Shown here piece by piece: positions 54,462-64,000 of a DNA stretch of 64,000 nucleotides. A program made the translations under genes and the position numbers. Location of the stretch: NCBI GenBank assembly GCA_916048095.2, contig CAJZIA020000003.1, positions 619,001 to 683,000 of the forward strand. The letters run 5' to 3'. The DNA comes from Sacculina carcini. Its lineage: Eukaryota; Arthropoda; Thecostraca; Sacculinidae. Within the stretch, counting starts at the first letter, position 1. The number at the start of each line of letters is the position of its first letter. The notes under the pieces are model-generated. The model worked only from the letters and a program-made list of their open reading frames with translations. It was not told where the DNA came from and did not search any database.

Positions 54462-57014
54462 ATAAATAAAATAAATAAAATAAATAAAATAAATAAAATA
54501 AATAAAATAAATAAAATAAATAAAATAAATAAAATAAATAAAATAAAGAAAATAAAGAAAATAAAGAAAATAAAGAAAATAAAGAAAATAAAGAAAATAA
54601 AGAAAATAAAGAAAATAAAGAAAATGAAGAGAATGAAGAGAATGAAGAAAATGAATAAAATAAAGAAAATAAAGAAAATAAAGAAAATAAAGAAAATAAA
54701 GAAAATAAAGAAAATAAAGAAAATAAAGAAAATAAAGAAAATAAAGAAAATAAAGAAAATAAAGAAAATAAAGAAAATAAAGAAAATAAAGAAAATAAAG
54801 AAAATAAAGAAAATAAAGAAAATAAAGAAAATGAAGAAAATGAAGAAAATGAATAAAATAAAGAAAATAAAGAAAATAAAGAAAATAAAGAAAATAAAGA
54901 AAATAAAGAAAATAAAGAAAATAAAGAAAATAAAGAAAATAAAGAAAATAAAGAAAATAAAGAAAATAAAGAAAATAAAGAAAATAAAGAAAATAAAGAA
55001 AATTAAGAAAATAAAGAAAATAAAGAAAATAAAGAAAATAAAGAAAATAAAGAAAATAAAGAAAATAAAGAAAGTAAAGAAAATAAAGAAAGTAAAGAAA
55101 ATAAAGAAAATAAAGAAAATAAAGAAAATAAAGAAAATAAAGAAAATAAAGAAAATAAAGAAAATAAAGAAAATAAAGAAAATAAAGAAAATAAAGAAAA
55201 TAAAGAAAATAAAGAAAATAAAGAAAATAAAGAAAATAAAGAAAATAAAGAAAATAAAGAAAATAAAGAAAATAAAGAAAATAAAGAAAATAAAGAAAAT
55301 AAAGAAAATAAAGAAAATAAAGAAAATAAAGAAAATAAAGAAAATAAAGAAAATAAAGAAAATAAAGAAAATAAAGAAAATAAAGAAAATAAAGAAAATA
55401 CAGAAAATAAAGAAAATAAAGAAAATAAAGAAAATAAAGAAAATAAAGAAAATAAAGAAAATAAAGAAAATAAAGAAAATAAAGAAAATAAAGAAAATAA
55501 AGAAAATAAAGAAAATAAAGAAAATAAAGAAAATAAAGAAAATAAAGAAAATAAAGAAAATAAAGAAAATAAAGAAAATAAAGAAAATAAAGAAAATAAA
55601 GAAAATAAAGAAAATAAAGAAAATAAAGAAAATAAAGAAAATAAAGAAAATAAAGAAAATATGAAAATAAAGAAAATAAAGAAAATAAAGAAAATAAAGA
55701 AAATAAAGAAAATAAAGAAAATAAAGAAAATAAAGAAAATAAAGAAAATAAAGAAAATAAAGAAAATAAAGAAAATACAGAAAATAAAGAAAATAAAGAA
55801 AATAAAGAAAATAAAGAAAATAAAGAAAATAAAGAAAATAAAGAAAATAAAGAAAATAAAGAAAATAAAGAAAATAAAGAAAATAAAGAAAATAAAGAAA
55901 ATAAAGAAAATAAAGAAAATAAAGAAAATAAAGAAAATAAAGAAAATAAAGAAAATAAAGAAAATAAAGAAAATAAAGAAAATAAAGAAAATAAAGAAAA
56001 TAAAGAAAATAAAGAAAATAAAGAAAATAAAGAAAATAAAGAAAATAAAGAAAATAAAGAAAATAAAGAAAATAAAGAAAATAAAGAAAATAAAGAAAAT
56101 AAAGAAAATAAAGAAAATAAAGAAAATAAAGAAAATAAAGAAAATAAAGAAAATAAAGAAAATAAAGAAAATAAAGAAAATAAAGAAAATAAAGAAAATA
56201 AAGAAAATAAAGAAAATAAAGAAAATAAAGAAAATAAAGAAAATAAAGAAAGTAAAGAAAATAAAGAAAGTAAAGAAAATAAAGAAAATAAAGAAAATAA
56301 AGAAAATAAAGAAAATAAAGAAAATAAAGAAAATAAAGAAAATAAAGAAAATAAAGAAAATAAAGAAAATAAAGAAAATAAAGAAAGTAAAGAAAATAAA
56401 GAAAATAAAGAAAATAAAGAAAATAAAGAAAATAAAGAAAATAAAGAAAATAAAGAAAATAAAGAAAATAAAGAAAATAAAGAAAATAAAGAAAATAAAG
56501 AAAATAAAGAAAATAAAGAAAATAAAGAAAATAAAGAAAATAAGGAAAATAAAGAAAATAACTTAATATACCTAATACGCGCGCCACAATTGTATCATGT
56601 GCGTCACAAGTGTTTCACAATTCTCTAAATTTATTTAATTAGCATAACATAATATAATAAACATTAATATACCAAATACGCGCGCCACAATTGTATCATG
56701 TGCATTTGTCTCACAACTCTAAATTAATTTAGTTAGCATAACCAAATATAATAAACATTAATATATCTAATACGTGCGCCACAATTGTATCATGTGCGCC
56801 ACAAGTATCTCACAATTCTATATATTAATTGTACAATAGTGCTTGCGCACTATATATACCACATATAAACCATCTCTCTTGAACATCTACAATGGCCGAA
56901 CCGCGTAAGACTCTGCTCGAACCCCGAGGACCTCGGTTCGAATCCCAGCCAGGTAATAACTTTCTTCACTCAACACTAAACTCTACACACAAATAATCGA
57001 AATAAATTGGATGA
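54462..57014 (+). repeat. Satellite unit 20 (type B, longest tract)
   Basis: Tract 54462-56561, about 2.1 kb, with internal repeats of the variant order (two GAAAATGAA clusters, two pairs of GAAAGTAAA, two lone GAAAATACA about 370 bp apart), showing segmental duplication inside the tract. Block 56562-57014; B box 56935-56945. Confidence 0.9.
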
Positions 57015-58318
57015 AATAAATAAAATAAATAAAATAAATAAAATAAATAAAATAAATAAAATAAATAAAATAAATAAAATAAATAAAATAAAGAAAATAA
57101 AGAAAATAAAGAAAATAAAGAAAATAAAGAAAATAAAGAAAATAAAGAAAATAAAGAAAATAAAGAAAATGAAGAAAATGAAGAAAATGAATAAAATGAA
57201 TAAAATAAAGAAAATAAAGAAAATAAAGAAAATAAAGAAAATAAAGAAAATAAAGAAAATAAAGAAAATAAAGAAAATAAAGAAAATAAAGAAAATAAAG
57301 AAAATAAAGAAAATAAAGAAAATAAAGAAAATAAAGAAAATAAAGAAAATTAAGAAAATTAAGAAAATTAAGAAAATTAAGAAAATAAAGAAAATAAAGA
57401 AAATAAAGAAAATAAAGAAAATAAAGAAAATAAAGAAAATAAAGAAAATAAAGAAAATAAAGAAAATAAAGAAAATAAAGAAAATAAAGAAAATAAAGAA
57501 AATAAAGAAAATAAAGAAAATAAAGAAAATAAAGAAAATAAAGAAAATAAAGAAAATAAAGAAAATAAAGAAAATAAAGAAAATAAAGAAAATAAAGAAA
57601 ATAAAGAAAATAAAGAAAATAAAGAAAATAAAGAAAATAAAGAAAATAAAGAAAATAAAGAAAATAAAGAAAATAAAGAAAATAAAGAAAATGAAGAAAA
57701 TAAAGAAAATAAAGAAAATAAAGAAAATAAAGAAAATAAAGAAAATAAAGAAAATAAAGAAAATAAAGAAAATAAAGAAAATAAAGAAAATAAAGAAAAT
57801 AAAGAAAATAAAGAAAATAAAGAAAATAAAGAAAATAAAGAAAATAAGGAAAATAAAGAAAATAACTTAATATACCTAATACGCGCGCCACAATTGTATC
57901 ATGTGCGTCACAAGTGTTTCACAATTCTCTAAATTTATTTAATTAGCATAACATAATATAATAAACATTAATATACCAAATACGCGCGCCACAATTGTAT
58001 CATGTGCATTTGTCTCACAACTCTAAATTAATTTAGTTAGCATAACCAAATATAATAAACATTAATATATCTAATACGTGCGCCACAATTGTATCATGTG
58101 CGCCACAAGTATCTCACAATTCTATATATTAATTGTACAATAGTGCTTGCGCACTATATATACCACATATAAACCATCTCTCTTGAACATCTACAATGGC
58201 CGAACCGCGTAAGACTCTGCTCGAACCCCGAGGACCTCGGTTCGAATCCCAGCCAGGTAATAACTTTCTTCACTCAACACTAAACTCTACACACAAATAA
58301 TCGAAATAAATTGGATGA
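57015..58318 (+). repeat. Satellite unit 21 (type B, CAATAG)
   Basis: Tract 57015-57864 with a run of four GAAAATTAA near 57346-57380; block 57865-58318; B box 58239-58249. Confidence 0.9.
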
Positions 58319-60165
58319 AATAAATAAAATAAATAAAATAAATAAAATAAATAAAATAAATAAAATAAATAAAATAAATAAAATAAATAAAATAAATAAA
58401 ATAAATAAAATAAAGAAAATAAAGAAAATAAAGAAAATAAAGAAAATAAAGAAAATAAAGAAAATAAAGAAAATAAAGAAAATAAAGAAAATGAAGAAAA
58501 TGAAGAAAATGAAGAAAATGAATAAAATAAAGAAAATAAAGAAAATAAAGAAAATAAAGAAAATAAAGAAAATAAAGAAAATAAAGAAAATAAAGAAAAT
58601 AAAGAAAATAAAGAAAATAAAGAAAATAAAGAAAATAAAGAAAATAAAGAAAATAAAGAAAATAAAGAAAATAAAGAAAATAAAGAAAATAAAGAAAATA
58701 AAGAAAATAAAGAAAATAAAGAAAATAAAGAAAATAAAGAAAATAAAGAAAATAAAGAAAGTAAAGAAAATAAAGAAAATAAAGAAAATAAAGAAAATAA
58801 AGAAAATAAAGAAAATAAAGAAAATAAAGAAAATAAAGAAAATAAAGAAAATAAAGAAAATAAAGAAAATAAAGAAAATAAAGAAAATAAAGAAAATAAA
58901 GAAAATAAAGAAAATAAAGAAAATAAAGAAAATAAAGAAAATAAAGAAAATAAAGAAAATAAAGAAAATAAAGAAAATAAAGAAAATAAAGAAAATAAAG
59001 AAAATAAAGAAAATAAAGAAAATAAAGAAAATAAAGAAAATAAAGAAAATAAAGAAAATAAAGAAAATAAAGAAAATAAAGAAAATAAAGAAAATAAAGA
59101 AAATAAAGAAAATAAAGAAAATAAAGAAAATAAAGAAAATAAAGAAAATAAAGAAAATAAAGAAAATAAAGAAAATAAAGAAAATAAAGAAAATAAAGAA
59201 AATAAAGAAAATAAAGAAAATAAAGAAAATAAAGAAAATAAAGAAAATAAAGAAAATAAAGAAAATAAAGAAAATAAAGAAAATAAAGAAAATAAAGAAA
59301 ATAAAGAAAATAAAGAAAATAAAGAAAATAAAGAAAGTAAAGAAAATAAAGAAAATAAAGAAAATAAAGAAAATAAAGAAAATAAAGAAAATAAAGAAAA
59401 TAAAGAAAATAAAGAAAATAAAGAAAATAAAGAAAATAAAGAAAGTAAAGAAAATAAAGAAAATAAAGAAAATAAAGAAAATAAAGAAAATAAAGAAAAT
59501 AAAGAAAATAAAGAAAATAAAGAAAATAAAGAAAATAAAGAAAATAAAGAAAATAAAGAAAATAAAGAAAATAAAGAAAATAAAGAAAGTAAAGAAAATA
59601 AAGAAAATAAAGAAAATAAAGAAAATAAAGAAAATCAAGAAAATCAAGAAAATCAAGAAAATCAAGAAAATAAACAAAATAAAGAAAATAAAGAAAATAA
59701 AGAAAATAACTTAATATACCTAATACGCGCGCCACAATTGTATCATGTGCGTCACAAGTGTTTCACAATTCTCTAAATTTATTTAATTAGCATAACATAA
59801 TATAATAAACATTAATATACCAAATACGCGCGCCACAATTGTATCATGTGCATTTGTCTCACAACTCTAAATTAATTTAGTTAGCATAACCAAATATAAT
59901 AAACATTAATATATCTAATACGTGCGCCACAATTGTATCATGTGCGCCACAAGTATCTCACAATTCTATATATTAATTGTACAATAGTGCTTGCGCACTA
60001 TATATACCACATATAAACCATCTCTCTTGAACATCTACAATGGCCGAACCGCGTAAGACTCTGCTCGAACCCCGAGGACCTCGGTTCGAATCCCAGCCAG
60101 GTAATAACTTTCTTCACTCAACACTAAACTCTACACACAAATAATCGAAATAAATTGGATGAATA
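58319..60165 (+). repeat. Satellite unit 22 (type B, CAATAG)
   Basis: Tract 58319-59708, about 1.4 kb, with four GAAAGTAAA and a GAAAATCAA run near the end; block 59709-60165; B box 60083-60093. Confidence 0.9.
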
Positions 60166-61531
60166 AAATAAAATAAATAAAATAAAGAAAATAAAGAAAA
60201 TAAAGAAAATAAAGAAAATAAAGAAAATAAAGAAAATAAAGAAAATAAAGAAAATAAAGAAAATAAAGAAAATAAATAAAATGAAGAAAATGAATAAAAT
60301 AAACAAAATAAAGAAAATAAAGAAAATAAAGAAAATAAAGAAAATAAAGAAAATAAAGAAAATAAAGAAAATAAAGAAAATAAAGAAAATAAAGAAAATA
60401 AAGAAAATAAAGAAAATAAAGAAAATAAAGAAAATAAAGAAAATAAAGAAAATAAAGAAAATAAAGAAAATAAAGAAAATAAATAAAATGAAGAAAATGA
60501 ATAAAATAAAGAAAATAAAGAAAATAAAGAAAATAAAGAAAATAAAGAAAATAAAGAAAATAAAGAAAATAAAGAAAATAAAGAAAATAAAGAAAATAAA
60601 GAAAATAAAGAAAATAAAGAAAATAAAGAAAATAAAGAAAATAAAGAAAATAAAGAAAATAAAGAAAATAAAGAAAATAAAGAAAATAAAGAAAATAAAG
60701 AAAATAAAGAAAATAAAGAAAATAAAGAAAATAAAGAAAATAAAGAAAATAAAGAAAATAAAGAAAATAAAGAAAATAAAGAAAATAAAGAAAATCAAGA
60801 AAATAAAGAAAATAAAGAAAATAAAGAAAATAAAGAAAATAAAGAAAATAAAGAAAATAAAGAAAATAAAGAAAATAAAGAAAATAAAGAAAATAAAGAA
60901 AATAAAGAAAATAAAGAAAATAAAGAAAATAAAGAAAATAAAGAAAATAAAGAAAATAAAGAAAATAAAGAAAATAAAGAAAATAAAGAAAATAAAGAAA
61001 ATAAAGAAAATAAAGAAAATAAAGAAAATAAAGAAAATAAAGAAAATAAAGAAAATCAAGAAAATAAAGAAAATAAATAAAATGAAGAAAATGAATAAAA
61101 TAAAGAAAATAAAGAAAATAAAGAAAATAAAGAAAATAAAGAAAATAAAGAAAATAAAGAAAATAAAGAAAATAAAGAAAATAAAGAAAATAAAGAAAAT
61201 AAAGAAAATAAAGAAAATAAAGAAAATAAAGAAGATTTTCTTTATTTTCTTTATTTTCTTTATTTTCTTTATTTTCTTTATTTTCTTTATTTTCTTTATT
61301 TTCTTTATTTTCTTTATTTTCTTTATTTTATTTATTTTCTTTATTCTCTTTATTTTATTTATTTTATTTATTTTCTTCATTTTATTTATTTTCTTTATTT
61401 TCTTTATTTTCTTTATTTTCTTTATTTTCTTTATTTTCTTTATTTTCTTTATTTTCTTTATTTTCTTTATTTTCTTTATTTTCTTTATTTTCTTTATTTT
61501 CTTTATTTTATTTATTTTATTTATTTTATTT
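60166..61531. repeat. Tract 23 with orientation switch
   Basis: GAAAATAAA-type tract to about 61233, where AAAGAAGATTTTCTTT marks a switch to its complement (TTTTCTTTA-type) until 61531. Both arms are long, so the region is a large near-perfect inverted repeat. The left arm has three TAAAATGAA/GAAAATGAA clusters (near 60277, 60484 and 61080). Confidence 0.93.
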
Positions 61532-62451
61532 TATTCATCCAATTTATTTCGATTATTTGTGTGTAGAGTTTAGTGTTGAGTGAAGAAAGTTATTACCTGG
61601 CTGGGATTCGAACCGAGGTCCTCGGGGTTCGAGCAGAGTCTTACGCGGTTCGGCCATTGTGGATGTTCAATTGAGATGGTTTATATGTGGTATATATAGT
61701 GCGCAAGCACGAGTGTACAATTAATATATAGAATTGTGAGATACTTGTGGCGCACATGATACAATTGTGGCGCACGTATTAGATATATTAATGTTTATTA
61801 TATTTGGTTATGCTAACTAAATTAATTTAGAGTTGTGAGACGAATGCACATGATACAATTGTGGCGCGCGTACTTGGTATATTAATGTTTATTATATTAT
61901 GTTATGCTAATTAAATAAATTTAGAGAATTGTGAAACACTTGTGACGCACATGATACAATTGTGGCGCGCGTATTAGGTATATTAATGTTTTTTAAATTA
62001 GTTTGAGAATTAAATTAATTCATAGAATTGTGAGACACTTGTGGCGCACATGATACAATTGTGGCGCACGTATTTCGTATATTAATGTTTATTATATTAG
62101 GTTATGATAATTAGTTGTGTTAAAACAAGTTGATTTAAAAATATAATGAAATTAATTTGAAAAATATTTATCAAGTGTGTTTAAACGGGTGAATAGACGG
62201 TGGATGGTAGAAGATGTCTATAACAATGATTTGTTCAAACTGCGCATGCGCAGACGTCAGCGCGGTATCACGTACGCGGTGCGTGATTGTGCACCATCCA
62301 AGGTTACCTTGAGATGGCGCCAGACTGGCGGGGAATGTGTTTGATGTACTGCGCATGCGCAGACGTCAGCGCGGTATCATGGTGTGTGCATTGCATCAGC
62401 CAAGGTGACCTTGAATGCAGTGCTGAGTCAGCACTGCTGACGTCATCTATA
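61532..62451 (-). repeat. Satellite unit 24, inverted (type A)
   Basis: Reverse-complement type A block with tRNA-like B box at 61604-61614, subrepeats, NRF1 and CRE motifs. It carries small differences from the forward blocks (for example around the CATTGTGGATG segment), so it belongs to a separate lineage. Confidence 0.92.
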
Positions 62452-63208
62452 TTTTCTTTATTTTCTTTATTTTCTTTATTTTCTTTATTTTCTTTATTTT
62501 CTTTATTTTCTTTATTTTCTTTATTTTCTTTATTTTCTTTATTTTCTTTATTTTCTTTATTTTCTTTATTTTCTTTATTTTATTTATTTTCTTTATTTTA
62601 TTTATTTTATTTATTTTATTTATTTTATTTATTTTATTTATTTACTTTATTTACTTTATTTACTTTATTTACTTTATTTACTTTATTTACTTTATTTACT
62701 TTATTTACTTTATTTACTTTATTTACTTTATTTTCTTTATTTTCTTTATTTTCTTTATTTTCTTTATTTTCTTTATTTTCTTTATTTTCTTTATTTTCTT
62801 TATTTTCTTTATTTTCTTTATTTTCTTTATTTTCTTTATTTTCTTTATTTTCTTTATTTTCTTTATTTTCTTTATTTTCTTTATTTTCTTTATTTTCTTT
62901 ATTTTCTTTATTTTCTTTATTTTCTTTATTTTCTTTATTTTCTTTATTTTCTTTATTTTCTTTATTTTCTTTATTTTATTTATTTTCTTTATTTTCTTTA
63001 TTTTCTTTATTTTATTTATTTTATTTATTTTATTTATTCTCTTTATTTTATTTATTTTATTTATTTTCTTCATTTTCTTCATTTTCTTTATTTTCTTTAT
63101 TTTCTTTATTTTCTTTATTTTCTTTATTTTCTTTATTTTCTTTATTTTCTTTATTTTCTTTATTTTCTTTATTTTCTTTATTTTATTTATTTTATTTATT
63201 TTATTTTA
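62452..63208 (-). repeat. Inverted 9-bp tract with TAC variant
   Basis: TTTTCTTTA-type tract with a run of about ten TTTACTTTA-type units near 62640-62730 that occurs in no forward tract, again separating the inverted lineage. Confidence 0.92.
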
Positions 63209-64000
63209 TTCATCCAATTTATTTCGATTATTTGTGTGTAGAGTTTAGTGTTGAGTGAAGAAAGTTATTACCTGGCTGGGATTCGAACCGAGGTCCTCGG
63301 GGTTCGAGCAGAGTCTTACGCGGTTCGGCCATTGTGGATGTTCAAGTGAGATGGTTTATATGTGGTATATATAGTGCGCAAGCACGAGTGTACAATTAAT
63401 ATATAGAATTGTGAGATACTTGTGGCGCACATGATACAATTGTGGCGCACGTATTAGATATATTAATGTTTATTATATTTGGTTATGCTAACTAAATTAA
63501 TTTAGAGTTGTGAGACGAATGCACATGATACAATTGTGGCGCGCGTATTTGGTATATTAATGTTTATTATATTATGTTATGCTAATTAAATAAATTTAGA
63601 GAATTGTGAAACACTTGTGACGCACATGATACAATTGTGGCGCGCGTATTAGGTATATTAATGTTTTTTAAATTAGTTTGAGAATTAAATTAATTCATAG
63701 AATTGTGAGACACTTGTGGCGCACATGATACAATTGTGGCGCACGTATTTCGTATATTAATGTTTATTATATTAGGTTATGATAATTAGTTGTGTTAAAA
63801 CAAGTTGATTTAAAAATATAATGAAATTAATTTGAAAAATATTTATCAAGTGTGTTTAAACGGGTGAATAGACGGTGGATGGTAGAAGATGTCTATAACA
63901 ATGATTTGTTCAAACTGCGCATGCGCAGACGTCAGCGCGGTATCACGTACGCGGTGCGTGATTGTGCACCATCCAAGGTTACCTTGAGATGGCGCCAGAC
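63209..64000 (-). repeat. Satellite unit 25, inverted, cut by the window end
   Basis: Second inverted type A block, nearly identical to 61532-62451; B box 63279-63289. The window ends within its NRF1/CATCTC region. Confidence 0.92.

Larger units (their letters stand above)
37331..61233 (+). repeat. Polinton-TIR-derived satellite array, right part
   Basis: Continues the array with the same orientation as 11917-20444. Seven full type A blocks (about 918 bp) or parts, and eleven type B blocks (about 454 bp, without the CRE/MARE/NRF1 module), each preceded by a 9-bp tract of 0.26-2.1 kb. Type B blocks from 46369 onward carry CAATAGTGC where the others have CACTCGTGC. Confidence 0.95.

Noticed and set aside
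12453-62356. Recurring 61-codon frame beginning MRSTSNTF and the minus frame beginning MCTIQGYLEMAPDW in each type A block
   Set aside because: Conserved only because the satellite blocks are near-identical copies. The frames lie over NRF1/CRE motifs, also appear in altered form in the terminal repeats, and show no sign of coding constraint.
11945-63208. Long open frames coding KKI, NKI, FSLF, YLFYLF or FIFFIF repeats
   Set aside because: A 9-bp repeat without stops is open in several frames on both strands; the frames have no start context or domain and simply reflect the repeat.

Overview
The window reads as nuclear DNA of a metazoan, probably an invertebrate. It holds an aPKC-type kinase pseudogene, a complete Polinton/Maverick (adintovirus-type) element, pieces of two more Polintons, a Ty3/Gypsy fragment, hAT-like MITEs and a very large satellite. 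Several Polinton genes have a TATA box followed 25-33 bp later by a TCAGT-type initiator, the core-promoter style best known from arthropods. That is a weak pointer to an arthropod host; the species cannot be named from the sequence.

Layout. 1-4702: a DNA element bounded by 73-bp terminal inverted repeats, with two hAT-like MITEs inside and no transposase seen. 4830-6590 (minus): an intronless atypical-PKC kinase pseudogene whose 5' part is tandemly duplicated, followed by a Gypsy RNase H scrap and TG repeats. 7540-8773: a rearranged Polinton remnant (penton-like pieces). 8774-9253: a second copy of 4139-4620. 9698-11895: a second Polinton remnant (terminal repeat plus polymerase piece). 11917-64000: a satellite of about 24 units, each a 9-bp tandem tract (GAAAATAAA and variants) followed by a complex block of about 0.45 or 0.92 kb. 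The whole Polinton (20445-37330) sits inside one block. The array flips orientation near 61233.

The central observation is that the satellite block is the inner part of the Polinton terminal inverted repeat, in the same order: CRE and NRF1-like motifs, roughly 90-bp subrepeats, a class-II (Ser/Leu) tRNA-like segment with an intact B box, then an AT-rich tract that in the satellite has grown into the 9-bp array. The whole Polinton then inserted cleanly (5-bp CACAT duplication) into an array of its own terminal-repeat-derived satellite. The two halves of the interrupted block add up to the 918 bp of an uninterrupted block.

The intact-looking Polinton encodes a replication module (N-terminal-domain ORF and protein-primed DNA polymerase B), a packaging ATPase, two small conserved proteins, a retroviral-type integrase, two proline-rich paralogues, a penton-like minor capsid protein with a doubled module, a pVI/pX-like basic protein, a double-jelly-roll major capsid protein, an adenain-type protease and a DVEGFQ-like protein, all on the plus strand. 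One minus-strand gene follows, then a minisatellite-bearing divergent promoter and two unknown plus-strand genes.
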